DNA of 64,000 nucleotides from Burkholderia plantarii (GCF_001411805.1 NZ_CP007213.1:496001-560000); one strand, 5' to 3'. Counted from the stretch's first letter, positions 1-9,854 are shown. Program-made: numbers and translations. Notes: generated by a model from the letters alone, not told the origin.

Positions 1-149
1 CGCCACGGGGGGCGATCATGAGGGTCCGAATCGGCGCCGGCGTGCAGCCTCGCCTCGCTTACGTTCCTGAAACAGGCGCGCGGCCGGGCGCCGGCGGCCG
101 GCGCTTCGCCGCGGGGCCGCCGCCGGATACGCGTGCGCCGTCCTTTCCC

Positions 150-1982
150 TCATCGCGCGCCGGGCATCCAGCCCGCGCGGCCGTGCTCGCCGAGCAGCGC
201 GCGCCCCAGCGCCTCGAACGCGACGGCCGGCAGGTCGGCCAGCCGTTCGACCACGGTGCTGGTCGGATAGAACGCCTCCACCGCGTCGTCGAGGATGCCC
301 ACGCCGATCAGCTCGACGCCGCGCGCGCCGATTTCGGCGATGCGCGCGCGCAGGTCCGCGCGCAGCCGGGCCGGGTCACCGTCGCCGGTTGCGGGATAGC
401 CGTCCGACAGCACCATCAGGATGCGCCGCCGCGCGCGCCGCGCGAGCAGCCGCCCGGCGGCCCAGGCGAGCGCCTCGCCGTCGGGGTTCTCGTGGCCGCA
501 TTCGAGGCGCGCGAGTCCGCTCGGATCGTCCGAATCGAAGCGCTTGTAGATTTCCAGATCGAGCCGCTCCACGAAGCGGTTGTAGCCGCGCGGCGAGTGG
601 CCGGCGGCGAGCCAGGCCTGATGCCAGGCGCGCATCGCCGGCGCCTCGATCGAACTGTAGCCGAGCGCCTCGCAGGCGAAACCGAGCCGGGCGAGCGCAT
701 CGCAGAGCGCGGCGGCGCACAGGCGCGCGAGTTCGATCTTGCGGCCCGCCATCGAGCCGCTGCGGTCGATCAGCAGCGTGACTGCCGTGTCGCGCCCGGC
801 CCGCGCGCGCCGCACGCGGAACGGCGTGCGGTAGCCGGGCGAGGTGGCGAGGCGCGCGAGCGCGCGGCGATCGAGTTCGCCGCGTTCCTGTTCGCCGCGC
901 CAGTGCTGCTGTTCGTCGGCTTCGAGCGCGCGCTCGAGTTGGGCTTTCAGGCGCGCGGTCTGCGCGCGGGCCGCGGCGCGCAGCTTGCGCCACGCGGTGG
1001 CGTCGCCGCTGCCGGTCAGGTCGGTGACGGTGTCGAACGCGGTGGTGATCGGGATCGACAGCGCCGGCGCGGAGTCGGCGCGGGCCGGGCGCGGCACGGG
1101 CGCGCTGTCGCCGGCGGCGGCGTCGGCGTTCGCGTCCGGGTCGGCCGGGGCGGTATCGGAAAGCGTGGTCGCGCCGGGCCGTGCCGGATTGGTTGCGCGC
1201 GCATCGAATGGATCGGCCGCGCCCGGTTCGTCTTCGGCGGCGAAGGCGTCCGCCACCTCGGCCGCCACGTCGGCCATGCTCGCCGGGGAATCGAGCGTCG
1301 TCTCGCGATCGACGCCGAGCATCATGTTGTTCGCGTCGCCGCGCGCGAGCGCCCGGACCCGCTCGACGATCGCCTCTGCCGCCTCGATGCTGGCGGCCGC
1401 GGAGCGCGAGGCGCGCGCCGCCTCGATCAGCGCCGAGGCGGCGCCGAGCGAGGCGTCGAGCGAGGCGCCGCGTTCGGCCGGCGGCGGCGCCTCGCCGCGA
1501 AGCACGCGCGAGACGCGCCAGACGAAACGCTCGCGCCAGCCGAGCGTCGGCCAGCGCAGGGCCGTCTCGCGAGCGGCGGCCTCGCGCTGTCGCGCCAGCA
1601 GCGGCGCGGCGCCGGGGAAGCGGGCCAGCAGCGCGAGGCTGGCGCGATGGTCGTCGATCGCCTCCGCGAGCGCGCGCGTGACGTGCGAGGCGACGCGCGC
1701 GCGCCGTGCCGGCTCACCGAAGCGCAGCCGCGCGGCGAGCAGGTCGACCCAGCCCGCCAGTTCGTCGGCGGACCACGGCGCGCCGCCGGCGCTGGCGGGT
1801 ACCACGAGCAGCGTGGATGCCGACGGTTCGCCGCCCGGCACCAGCGCCGGGCCGTCGTGCGAGATCCGCACCTGCACGGCGGCGTCGCCGGTCAGCACGC
1901 GGGCGAGCTTGCCGAGCCGCTCGCCCGGGTCGTCGCCGGTGCCGGCCGGTGCGCTCGCGTTCGTGCCGGCGGGATCGCGCAT
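150..1982 (-). CDS. CobT-like VWA-domain protein
   Basis: Predicted 610-residue cytosolic protein. The C-terminal third is a von Willebrand factor A domain with an intact MIDAS signature (DRSGSM, followed by a downstream SDGYP strand-loop). The middle is acidic and Ala/Asp/Pro-rich, as in CobT subunits of aerobic cobaltochelatase. The start ATG lies 5 nt after the stop of the upstream AAA ATPase gene, so the two are almost certainly cotranscribed and probably act as an ATPase/VWA metal-chelatase-type or MoxR-type pair. No CobN or other cobalamin gene is visible here, so a role in cobalt insertion is a family-based guess. The protein could equally belong to a MoxR/VWA chaperone-like pair. Confidence 0.8.
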   Translation of the reverse strand: MRDPAGTNASAPAGTGDDPGERLGKLARVLTGDAAVQVRISHDGPALVPGGEPSASTLLVVPASAGGAPWSADELAGWVDLLAARLRFGEPARRARVASHVTRALAEAIDDHRASLALLARFPGAAPLLARQREAAARETALRWPTLGWRERFVWRVSRVLRGEAPPPAERGASLDASLGAASALIEAARASRSAAASIEAAEAIVERVRALARGDANNMMLGVDRETTLDSPASMADVAAEVADAFAAEDEPGAADPFDARATNPARPGATTLSDTAPADPDANADAAAGDSAPVPRPARADSAPALSIPITTAFDTVTDLTGSGDATAWRKLRAAARAQTARLKAQLERALEADEQQHWRGEQERGELDRRALARLATSPGYRTPFRVRRARAGRDTAVTLLIDRSGSMAGRKIELARLCAAALCDALARLGFACEALGYSSIEAPAMRAWHQAWLAAGHSPRGYNRFVERLDLEIYKRFDSDDPSGLARLECGHENPDGEALAWAAGRLLARRARRRILMVLSDGYPATGDGDPARLRADLRARIAEIGARGVELIGVGILDDAVEAFYPTSTVVERLADLPAVAFEALGRALLGEHGRAGWMPGAR

Positions 1983-1987
1983 GGCCG

Positions 1988-3196
1988 TCACGCCGCGTCG
2001 AGATCGATGTGGTGGCGGATGATGTCGCGGATCAGCGCGGCGTCGTCGAGGCTCACCTTCGCGTAGATCGTCGGGCCGGCCGCCTCTTCCGGGTCGCCGG
2101 TGCGCAGCATCAGGTCGGTCCAGTCGATCAGGCGCCGCGTCGAGAACGCGCTCGCCAGGTCGTCGCGCTCGAACGCGCGCCGGCAGGCGGCCGCGATCGA
2201 GGCGAGCGTGTCGGCCATCGCCGGGCTGACGCGCGCGCCGAAGGTCCGGCGCAGCACGGCGGCCTCGTCGGCCGGCGTCAGATAGTCGATCTCGTAGACG
2301 CGCCAGCGGTCCAGGAACGCGTCGTTCATCACGTTCGCGCCCTGGTAGAGATGGCGGAAGCGGCTCATCGCGCCGGCCGCGTTGGCGGTCGCGAACAAGC
2401 GGAACGACGGGTGCGGCACGACGATCTCGCCGCCTTTTTCCTTCAGCAGCAGCCGGCCGCCTGGTTCGAGCACGGCGGTCAGCACGGCGAGGATCGCCGG
2501 CTCGGCGAAATCGACCTCGTCGACGATCAGCCAGAGCCCCTGGCGCATCGCGTTCGGCAGCACGCCGTCCACCCAGATCGTCGCGCCGCCCTTGACGGTC
2601 CAGAAGCCGACGAAATCGCCCACCGTGGTCTGGCCGTTCATGTTCGCGCGCAGCACGCCGTGGCCGGTGTGCGCGGCCGTCTGCTCGATCAGGCTGGTCT
2701 TGCCGCTGCCCGTGTGGCCGATCAGCAGCAGCCGGCGGTTCTCGACGATGTCGCGCAGCACGTTCGCGGCGCGCGCGCCGAACAGGTAGGCGGGGTTGCG
2801 CGCGGGCACCAGCGGGCCGCCGGCACCGGTCGGCAGCGCGACGCCGGCGAGCGTCGCGCCCGGCGGCGCGTCGTCGTCGGGCGCCTTGGCCGCTCGCGCG
2901 GTCGCGCGGGCCGCCGCGCGCAGTTCGCGCAGGAAGCCGGCCCGATGCGGCGGCGGTGCGCCCGCGGCGTCCGCGTCGCCGCGTACGTAGCCTTCGCGCT
3001 GCCACTTGCGCAGCTTCGCGTCGAGGTTGTCGGGATCGATCACGGTGTCGATGTCGGTCGCGCCGTCCGCGCGGCGATGCTGGATGCGGAACAGGTGCGG
3101 GCGATCCGAGTGGCTGACGAGCCAGGCGCCGTCGTCGCGCGCATAGACGCCGACGGGCGACGCGTCGGAGGGGATCGGGGCGGGCTCGGTGGTCAT
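1988..3196 (-). CDS. CobS/MoxR-like AAA+ ATPase
   Basis: 402-residue AAA+ ATPase. It has a clear Walker A (GHTGSGKTSL), a Walker B-like strand (LWLIVDEVDFAEP) and a sensor region (FRLFATANAAG) typical of CobS/MoxR proteins. An N-terminal extension of roughly 100 residues precedes the ATPase core and is longer than in classical CobS (about 330 residues). I chose the ATG at 3196 because the only longer in-frame start is a TTG at 3232 without a better ribosome site. It forms a two-gene operon with the VWA protein immediately downstream; the ATPase probably drives remodelling of, or metal loading by, the VWA partner. The exact substrate is unknown. Confidence 0.8.
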   Translation of the reverse strand: MTTEPAPIPSDASPVGVYARDDGAWLVSHSDRPHLFRIQHRRADGATDIDTVIDPDNLDAKLRKWQREGYVRGDADAAGAPPPHRAGFLRELRAAARATARAAKAPDDDAPPGATLAGVALPTGAGGPLVPARNPAYLFGARAANVLRDIVENRRLLLIGHTGSGKTSLIEQTAAHTGHGVLRANMNGQTTVGDFVGFWTVKGGATIWVDGVLPNAMRQGLWLIVDEVDFAEPAILAVLTAVLEPGGRLLLKEKGGEIVVPHPSFRLFATANAAGAMSRFRHLYQGANVMNDAFLDRWRVYEIDYLTPADEAAVLRRTFGARVSPAMADTLASIAAACRRAFERDDLASAFSTRRLIDWTDLMLRTGDPEEAAGPTIYAKVSLDDAALIRDIIRHHIDLDAA

Positions 3197-3460
3197 CGGC
3201 GATTCGGACGGCGGCGCGGCGCCGCTCGGCAAGGGAAGCCGTCATTGTGCTACGCGGCCGGCGGGCGCTGCAAAAACCGCGGCCGCGGCGCCGGTCGCCC
3301 GGCGGGAGTGCGGTCGTGCCCCGCCATTCCTTCCGAATGGGATTTAATGCATTTCTTTGTATTGATTTATTGCTTGACGAGATTGTTTCAGACTGGCGAT
3401 CCTGCGCCGGGCGGCCATGCCGTGTCGGCTGTCCCCATTTTCCGTGCGGAGCGATACGCG

Positions 3461-4135
3461 ATGACCCCCGACCTGATTCAGGACCCGAGCTCGACGCTCG
3501 CCTACCGACCGCGCCCGGCGCACGGCACGCCACGGGCGCGCCTGCTGCTGCTGCACGGCGTCGGCGGCAACGAAACCAATCTGCTATCGCTGGCCGAGGC
3601 GCTCGACCCGCGCCTCGAGCTGGGCTTCGTGCGCGGCCCGCTCACGCTCGGCCCCGGGCAATACGCGTGGTTCCCGGTGCAGTTCGGGCCGAACGGTCCG
3701 TCGATCGACGCCGCGCGCGCCGATGCGAGCCGGCTCGCGCTGATCGCGCTGATTCGCGCGCTGCATGCCGCCGACGGTGCCGCGCCGCTGCCGACGCTGA
3801 TCGGCGGCTTCAGCCAGGGCGGCATCATGAGCGCGAGCGTGGGCCTCAGTTCGCCCGCCGACGTGCGCGGCTTCGCGATCCTGAGCGGCCGCATCCTGCC
3901 CGAGATCGACGTGCATCTCGCGCCGCGCGAGGCGCTCGCGACGCTCGACGCCTTCATCGCGCACGGCGACTACGACGACAAGCTGCCGGTGTCGTGGGCC
4001 GAGCGCGCCGACGCGAAGCTGACCGGGCTGGGCGTGCCGCACGACTCGCGCCGCTATCCGGTCGGCCATCAGCTGAGCGAGGCGATCGTCGGCGATTTCG
4101 CCGCGTGGGTGGCACGCCGCGCCGGTCTCGATTGA
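3461..4135 (+). CDS. Alpha/beta hydrolase, carboxylesterase/phospholipase family
   Basis: 224-residue cytosolic alpha/beta hydrolase of the small carboxylesterase (YpfH/acyl-protein-thioesterase-like) type. Visible features are the oxyanion strand LLLLHGVGGNE, the nucleophile elbow GGFSQGG, a candidate acid in AHGDYDDKLPV and the catalytic His in YPVGHQLS near the C terminus. The length matches the family. The ATG at 3461 was chosen because the longer frame upstream runs antisense through the ATPase gene. The gene stands alone between a minus-strand operon and an SDR gene. Substrate not predictable. Confidence 0.85.
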   Translation: MTPDLIQDPSSTLAYRPRPAHGTPRARLLLLHGVGGNETNLLSLAEALDPRLELGFVRGPLTLGPGQYAWFPVQFGPNGPSIDAARADASRLALIALIRALHAADGAAPLPTLIGGFSQGGIMSASVGLSSPADVRGFAILSGRILPEIDVHLAPREALATLDAFIAHGDYDDKLPVSWAERADAKLTGLGVPHDSRRYPVGHQLSEAIVGDFAAWVARRAGLD

Positions 4136-4314
4136 GGCGCGCGGGCCGGCGACGCGGCTTGCGATGCGCGCGGCGGCGGTGGCGGGCGGCTGCCATCCGG
4201 CCGATTCGCGAAGCGCGGCGCGGGCCGTCGCGTGCCCGTCTGGCTTCGACACGATCGCGCGTCATCGCCCGTCGCGCGCGATAATCGCGCTTTCCCGATC
4301 CGGAGGTCTCGCCG

Positions 4315-5076
4315 ATGAAGCTGTCCGAACAATGGGTGCTCGTCACCGGTGGCGCGCGCGGGCTCGGCGCCTCGATCACGCGCGCGCTGGCGCGCGAGGG
4401 CGCGGGCGTCGTCATCAACTATCTGCACAGCGAGGCGGCGGCGCGTGAACTGGCCGCCGAACTCGGCCCGCGCGCCGTCGCGCTGCAGGCCGACGTGACC
4501 GACGCGCAGGCGGTGGGCCGGCTGTTCGCCGAGGCAAGCGAGCGCGCCGGCGAGCCGGTACACGCGGTCGTCAACAATGCGCTCGCGAGTTTCCGTTTCG
4601 ATGGCGATGCGCGTCCGACGCTCGGCGAGATCAGCTGGCAGCGCATGCAGCAGCAACTGGAAGGCGCGCTCAAGGGCGCGCTGAACACGATCCAGGCCGC
4701 GCTGCCCGGCATGCGCGAGCGCGGCTTCGGCCGGATCGTCAACGTGGGCACCAACCTGTTCCAGAATCCGGTGGTGCCCTATCACGACTACACGGCGTCG
4801 AAGGCCGCGCTGCTGTCGCTGACGCGCACCGCGGCGAACGATCTCGGCCCCGACGGCATCACCGTCAACATGGTGTCGGGCGGCCTGCTGCGCGCCACCG
4901 ACGCGAGCCGCGCCACGCCCGAAGCCGTGTTCGAGATGATCGCCGGCTTCACGCCGCTGCGCCGCGTGACCTCGCCCGAGGAATTCGCCGACGCGGTGCT
5001 GTTCTTCCTGTCGCCGTGGTCGCGCGCGGTGACGGGGCAGAACCTGATCGTCGACGGCGGGCTCGTGAAGGGCTGA
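4315..5076 (+). CDS. SDR-family oxidoreductase (FabG-like)
   Basis: 253-residue short-chain dehydrogenase/reductase. The nucleotide-binding glycine motif is VTGGARGLGAS at the N terminus, the catalytic Tyr/Lys pair is in YTASKAALL, and the C-terminal SDR closing strand reads TGQNLIVDGG. An AGG-rich ribosome site (ggagg) lies 9-13 nt before the ATG. The family reduces 3-oxoacyl thioesters or oxidises secondary alcohols with NAD(P)H. Nothing in the neighbourhood, a hydrolase and an exported glycosidase-like protein, fixes the substrate. Confidence 0.85.
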   Translation: MKLSEQWVLVTGGARGLGASITRALAREGAGVVINYLHSEAAARELAAELGPRAVALQADVTDAQAVGRLFAEASERAGEPVHAVVNNALASFRFDGDARPTLGEISWQRMQQQLEGALKGALNTIQAALPGMRERGFGRIVNVGTNLFQNPVVPYHDYTASKAALLSLTRTAANDLGPDGITVNMVSGGLLRATDASRATPEAVFEMIAGFTPLRRVTSPEEFADAVLFFLSPWSRAVTGQNLIVDGGLVKG

Positions 5077-5229
5077 CGGCCGCGGGCCGGCGCCCGGCGC
5101 GCGAACGGACGCCGGGCTGGTCGGCGAGGCTTGCCGCGAGCGATGAACCCGGCGGCCGGCGGGACCGGCCGCATTCGCGAAGAACCGGCCGGGTTTGCCG
5201 CCTCCGGCCGCCGCACCCTCGATCGGCGC

Positions 5230-6900
5230 TCACGACACGAGCAGGTCGAACTGCTCCCACCCGCCCACCTGCGCGGCGCCGGCGATCAACTGGCCCTGGC
5301 CCGCGTTCGCCGCCGTCACGTAAAGCCCGTTCGCATGCGCGCGCAGCGCCACCGCGGCGCCCGTGAACGGCTGCACGATCAGGTCGAAGGTCTCCCACGG
5401 GCCGACCGCCGTGCGGTTCGCGATCAGCGCCGCGGCGCCGGCATTCTCGGCCGTCACGTAAAGCCCGTTGGCGTGCGAGCGCAGCGCCACCGCGCCGCCT
5501 CCCGCGTCGATCAGGTCGAACTGTTCCCACGGCCCGCTCGCGGTGCGGTTCGCGATCAGCGGCTGGCTGCCTGCGTTTTCAGCCGTCACGTAGAGGCCGT
5601 TGGTGCGCGAGCGGAGGCTGACGACGGTGGCGAGGCCGGTCGTGCTGTCGAGCACCGGCGCGGTCGGCCGCACCTGCGTGAGCGCCAGCGTGCCCTTCAG
5701 CATGCGGCCGCCGTCGCGCGTGAGGCGCAGGTAGTAGTCCGGCGAGCAGGGCGTGCCGTCCTCGTCGAGGCTCAGGAAGCCCGAGCCGGCCGGCACGTCC
5801 TGCTGCGTCGCGGCCGTGTTGACGATCTGGTTGCCCTCGTTGTACTCGTCGAACATCGAGATGTAGAGGCCCGACACGCCGAGGTTCACGAGGTTGTAGA
5901 ACTGCCGCCACATGTAGTTGCCGTGCGCGCGCTGGCGCACCGACAGGTCGCCCGGCATCACGCAGGGCTGGTAGTCGATGCCGTGCGCGGCGCAATCGGC
6001 CTGGTCGGCCGCGGCCACTTCCACCGCGAACGCGTTTGCGTCGGCGATCGAGCCGATCGCGCCGATCATCCACGGCGAGAGCATGTCGAACTGATGGAAC
6101 ACGTCGAGGAAGTTCGGCCGCACCGATTCGCCGGTGCGCCAGCGCGTGGGCACGCCGCCGATCACGTAGCAGCCCTGGCTCTTGAACCACTGGATCACGT
6201 CGGCGCAGGCGGCGGCGTCGAACGGATGGTTCGCGTCGTCGAAGCCGAAGCCCCAGATGCAGACCACCGGCTTGCCGTTCTGGCGCGCGTAGGCGGACGA
6301 GGCCGTGTAGGCCGACATCTTCGAGGTCCAGTCCTGCTTGATCTGCGTCTGCATGCTGGTCCAGCCCGTCACGTCGTACATGATGTAGAACTTGCGGCCG
6401 TAGGTCTCGGCGGCCTGGCGCACGTGGGCGGCGGCGGCGTCGCGCGTGGCGCCCTCGCCCGAGAACGGGTTGAAGCGCTGCAGCGCGGCCGTGTCGATCT
6501 CGTTGCGCTGCATCCAGCTGAATTGCAGGTTGACGGTGTCGAGGTCGTATTGCGAGAACAACGTGGCGGGCGCGCCGCTGTTGAGCGGGCTGAACGCGGT
6601 CGGATAGGTGTGCGTGTAGCCCTGCATGTCGGGCCAGGCCTTGATCGCGTTGTTGGCGGGCGAGGGCGCCGCGGCCCAGTTGCCGGCCCAGTGCCACCAG
6701 CCGTTGATCGGCGCGCCATCGCCGATCGCGGCGAACCAGCCCTGGTAGCCCACCGTCACCTTGCCGACGACGTCGCCGGCGCCACTCACCGCCGTGCGCC
6801 GCGTCGCGGCCAGCGCGCGCGTGAGGCCGCGCGCATCGAGCGCGCCGACGGCGAGTGCCGCCGCGCCGCTTTTCAGAATCGAACGACGTGAAATCGTCAT
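5230..6900 (-). CDS. Tat-exported GH99/GH71-like protein with fascin-like repeats
   Basis: 556 residues. The N terminus carries a twin-arginine signal (SRRSILK followed by an Ala-rich hydrophobic stretch ending at ALAA), so the protein is folded before export. Residues about 45-430 resemble the glycosyl-hydrolase 99-like/xylosidase domain (motifs VGYQGWF, YIMYDVTGW, SMFDEYNEGN). Residues about 430-556 hold three tandem repeats of about 40 residues containing ANGLYVTAENAG and GPWEQFDL, typical of fascin-like beta-trefoil carbohydrate- or actin-binding folds. The start was set at 6900 by the Tat signal and a GAGGGA ribosome site about 7 nt upstream. Likely secreted to act on polysaccharide; substrate unknown. 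Confidence 0.8.
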   Translation of the reverse strand: MTISRRSILKSGAAALAVGALDARGLTRALAATRRTAVSGAGDVVGKVTVGYQGWFAAIGDGAPINGWWHWAGNWAAAPSPANNAIKAWPDMQGYTHTYPTAFSPLNSGAPATLFSQYDLDTVNLQFSWMQRNEIDTAALQRFNPFSGEGATRDAAAAHVRQAAETYGRKFYIMYDVTGWTSMQTQIKQDWTSKMSAYTASSAYARQNGKPVVCIWGFGFDDANHPFDAAACADVIQWFKSQGCYVIGGVPTRWRTGESVRPNFLDVFHQFDMLSPWMIGAIGSIADANAFAVEVAAADQADCAAHGIDYQPCVMPGDLSVRQRAHGNYMWRQFYNLVNLGVSGLYISMFDEYNEGNQIVNTAATQQDVPAGSGFLSLDEDGTPCSPDYYLRLTRDGGRMLKGTLALTQVRPTAPVLDSTTGLATVVSLRSRTNGLYVTAENAGSQPLIANRTASGPWEQFDLIDAGGGAVALRSHANGLYVTAENAGAAALIANRTAVGPWETFDLIVQPFTGAAVALRAHANGLYVTAANAGQGQLIAGAAQVGGWEQFDLLVS

Positions 6901-7411
6901 GACCAAATCCCTCGTGATGTTGTGATTGGAGGCCGGGCGCGCGGCGTCGGCCGATGGCCGGGACGCGGGCCGGCACCCGGCGGCGCGGCGTGGCGGCATG
7001 CCGGCGCCGTGCCGATGCGATCATCGCGAGGCGTGCCGTTTGCCGCTCGTCGCAACCCGAATGCCGGACGGGGAATCCGAAGCGGCGCGGGCGGGTGCTG
7101 CGGGGCGAGGTTGGCGGCCGCGCTGGATCGCATGGCGCGACGAGCAATGGCGATGCCGGTCTGGACGGGCACGGGGAGGGTTCGCTCTGCTCCGTGCCTT
7201 GCACTGGCAAGGCCGGCGGCGGCATTGGATCAGGTGACACGGTGTGCGATGGCGATGGCGGTGCCGGTGCCGGTGCCGGTGCCGGTGCAGTCGGGACAAG
7301 GACACGGCGGCGCGGTTCGAACCACTTCGTGCCTCGCGCCGAGGTTCGTGCAAGGCCGCCGAGAGCGGCGCGTCGCGATACCGATGCGTGGGTCTGAAAG
7401 GCGCGCGCGCC
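6901..7411. other. Intergenic region, no gene; holds a hexanucleotide repeat
   Basis: About 510 nt between two minus-strand genes. Open frames here are GC-driven and lack family similarity. The only clear structure is a GTGCCG tandem repeat, listed separately. It should contain the promoter of the exported glycosidase-like gene, but I could not identify a convincing -35/-10 pair. Confidence 0.6.
7261..7290. repeat. GTGCCG tandem repeat (four copies plus one degenerate)
   Basis: Four perfect head-to-tail copies of the hexamer GTGCCG followed by GTGCAG. The preceding bases (GGCGATGGCG) look like older diverged units. Simple repeats of this kind can change copy number by slippage. This one is intergenic, so a change would not shift a reading frame. 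Confidence 0.9.
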
Positions 7412-8404
7412 TCAGCCCGCCGCCTGCGTGCCGTCGACCACGAGCGCGGGCACCGCCTCGCGCATCGCCGCCACGAAGCGCAGCAGCCGCGACGGATAGA
7501 ACCGCGCGTGCGGATAGGTCAGATAGGCCGGCAGCGGCGCGGCCTGCCAGTCGGGCGCGACATGGACGAGGCGGCCCGCCGCGAGATCGTCGGCGAGCAG
7601 CCACGCGGAGCTGATGCCGATGCCCATCCCGTGCAGCATCGCGCTGCGCATCGCGAACAGGTTGTCGGTGCTCATGCGCGGCTGGATCGTGAAGCGCCGC
7701 GTCTCGCCCGTACCGCGATGCGTGAGCGCGACCTCGTTGCGGTAATAGGTGCGCAGCGAGAGCCAGGTCAGCGTGGCGAGTTCCTCGGGCGTCTCGGGGA
7801 TGCGCCCGCGAGCAAGCATCGACGGCGCGGCCACCACGATCCGCGACACGTTGGCGAGCTTGACCGTGACCACCGACGGATCGGTCGGCCGGCCGATCTG
7901 GATCGCGCAGTCGATGCCGTTGCCGATGAAGTCGCGGACCTCGTCCTGCAGCAGCCATTCGACGGTCACGCGCGGATGCTCGCGCAGGAAGCGCATCAGC
8001 GGCTCGACGAAGATCTCCTGGCCGAACGCGTGCGGCACCGTCACCCGCAGCGGGCCTTCTGGCTCCTGCTGCGCGCCGCGCAGGTCGGCCTCGAACGAGG
8101 CCCAACTCGCGAGCAGATCCTTCGCGCGCTTGAAGGCGCGCTCGCCGTCGACGGTCAGCCGCATCGTATGCGTCGAGCGATGCAGCAGGCGCACGCCGAG
8201 CGAGCGCTCGAGCGCCTGCAGGCGCCGGCTGACGGTGGGCTGGGTGGTCCGCAGCAGCGTCGCCGCCGCGGACAGGCTGCCCGATTCCACTATACGAACG
8301 AAGGTTTCCATCAGTTGGAAACGATAGCCGGCATCACCGGGCGACGCGTCCGGTGCCCGGGAACGGCCGCTCAGGGCCGGCGTGACGGGGGTTTTGGCGC
8401 TCAT
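7412..8404 (-). CDS. LysR-family transcriptional regulator
   Basis: 330-residue LysR regulator. The N-terminal winged helix-turn-helix (about residues 28-88) contains SGSLSAAATLLRTTQPTVSR and RLLHRSTHTMRLT. The rest is a periplasmic-binding-protein-like effector domain with the usual RD-I/RD-II layout. The first 25 residues precede the HTH and are low complexity, so a slightly later start is possible. It is transcribed away from an MFS exporter gene 101 bp away; LysR proteins usually control the divergent neighbour, so control of the exporter is likely. Confidence 0.88.
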   Translation of the reverse strand: MSAKTPVTPALSGRSRAPDASPGDAGYRFQLMETFVRIVESGSLSAAATLLRTTQPTVSRRLQALERSLGVRLLHRSTHTMRLTVDGERAFKRAKDLLASWASFEADLRGAQQEPEGPLRVTVPHAFGQEIFVEPLMRFLREHPRVTVEWLLQDEVRDFIGNGIDCAIQIGRPTDPSVVTVKLANVSRIVVAAPSMLARGRIPETPEELATLTWLSLRTYYRNEVALTHRGTGETRRFTIQPRMSTDNLFAMRSAMLHGMGIGISSAWLLADDLAAGRLVHVAPDWQAAPLPAYLTYPHARFYPSRLLRFVAAMREAVPALVVDGTQAAG

Positions 8405-8505
8405 GCGCGGAGCGTATAACAAATGTGCGGGCGGTGCTACTACCGGGATCGGGCGCCCCCAATCACACTCGCGTTCCAGATTCAAGACGACCCGGAACCG
8501 CACCC

Positions 8506-9816
8506 ATGACCTCGACCCGTGATCTCGACTCCTCCGGCGGCAGCAGCTGCGAGGCGGTGCTGCCGCCGGCCGTCGCGACCTATGCGCCGCGCGCGGCCGA
8601 GCCCGCCGCACCGGCTTCGGCGCATGCGCATGCCGCGCACGGCCAGCCGTCCGTGCTGACGCCGCGTCTCGTGCTGCTGCTGGCCGCCGCCGCCGGGCTC
8701 GGCGTGGCGCCGCTCTATTACAGCCAGCCGATGCTCGGCGTGCTGGGGCCGGACATCGGCGCCTCCGCGCGCGCGGTCGGATTCGTGCCGACGCTCACGC
8801 AACTCGGCTATGCGCTCGGCATCCTGCTGCTCGCGCCGCTTGGCGATCGCTACGACCGGCGCCGCGTGATCCTCGTCAAGGCCGCCGTGCTGGTCGGTGC
8901 GCTGCTGCTCGCCGCGCTCGCGCCGTCGATCGGCTTCCTGCTCGCCGCGAGCTTCGCGGTCGGGCTCGCGGCGACGCTTGCCCAGGACGTGGTGCCGGCC
9001 GGCGCGACGCTGGCGCCCGACGCGCATCGCGGCAAGGTGGTCGGCACCGTGATGACGGGCCTGCTGCTGGGCATCCTGCTCTCGCGCGTGGTGGCCGGCG
9101 TGCTGGCCGGCAGCCTCGGCTGGCGCGCGACCTTCGTGTTCGCGGCGCTCAGCGTCGCCGTGATCGGCGTGGCCGCCGCGCGCGGGCTGCCGAGCTTCCG
9201 GCCCACCACGCAGCTGCCGTATCGCGAGCTGATCGTCTCGCTCGGCCATCTGTGGCGCCGCCATCCGGCGCTGCGCCGCGCCGCGTTCGCGCAGGGGATT
9301 CTCGCGATCGGCTTCAGCGCGTTCTGGACCACGCTTGCCGTGATGCTGCATGGCGCGCCGTTCCATCTCGGCAGCGCGGCCGCCGGTGCGTTCGGCCTGG
9401 CCGGCGCCTCGGGCGCGCTGGCCGCGCCGCTCGCCGGCCGGCTGGCCGACCGCCGCGGCGCGGAGTCCGTGACGCGGCTCGGCATCGGCGTGGCCACCGT
9501 GTCGTTCGCGGCGATGGGGCTCGCGCCGCGGATGCCGGTGTCGGGCCAGCTGGCGCTGATCGCCCTGTGTACGGTCGGCTTCGATCTCGGTTTCCAGTCC
9601 ACGCTGATCGCGCACCAGACGATCGTCTACGGCATCGACCCGGCCTCGCGCAGCCGGCTCAACGCGGTGCTGTTCGTCGGCATGTTCATCGGCATGTCGG
9701 GCGGCGCGGCGCTCGGCACGCTGCTGTTCGCGCAGTGGGGCTGGACGGCGGTGGTCGTGATGGCCGTGGTGACCTCGCTCGTGGCCTTGGCGGTGAGGTG
9801 GTGGCGGCGCGCGTGA
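8506..9816 (+). CDS. MFS transporter (DHA1-type exporter)
   Basis: 436-residue inner-membrane protein with about 12 hydrophobic segments. The MFS loop 2-3 signature appears as LGDRYDRRRVIL and a second-half counterpart as AGRLADRRGAES. The first 55 residues are hydrophilic and cytoplasmic. The ATG at 8506 was chosen over an upstream ATG at 8425 that would extend the soluble tail into the promoter region. It is divergent from a LysR gene. The family exports small molecules or drugs by proton antiport; substrate unknown. Confidence 0.85.
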   Translation: MTSTRDLDSSGGSSCEAVLPPAVATYAPRAAEPAAPASAHAHAAHGQPSVLTPRLVLLLAAAAGLGVAPLYYSQPMLGVLGPDIGASARAVGFVPTLTQLGYALGILLLAPLGDRYDRRRVILVKAAVLVGALLLAALAPSIGFLLAASFAVGLAATLAQDVVPAGATLAPDAHRGKVVGTVMTGLLLGILLSRVVAGVLAGSLGWRATFVFAALSVAVIGVAAARGLPSFRPTTQLPYRELIVSLGHLWRRHPALRRAAFAQGILAIGFSAFWTTLAVMLHGAPFHLGSAAAGAFGLAGASGALAAPLAGRLADRRGAESVTRLGIGVATVSFAAMGLAPRMPVSGQLALIALCTVGFDLGFQSTLIAHQTIVYGIDPASRSRLNAVLFVGMFIGMSGGAALGTLLFAQWGWTAVVVMAVVTSLVALAVRWWRRA

Positions 9817-9854
9817 ATGCCGGCGCGCCGTCGGGCGTAACGACAGGCATGATG

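Noticed and set aside
18..2066. Long plus-strand open frame antisense to the VWA gene
   Set aside because: Arg/Ala-rich with no domain; the opposite strand encodes a coherent VWA protein. High GC leaves few stop codons in antisense frames.
7261..7290. Possible CRISPR-like array
   Set aside because: A 6-nt simple tandem repeat without spacers; no cas genes in the window.
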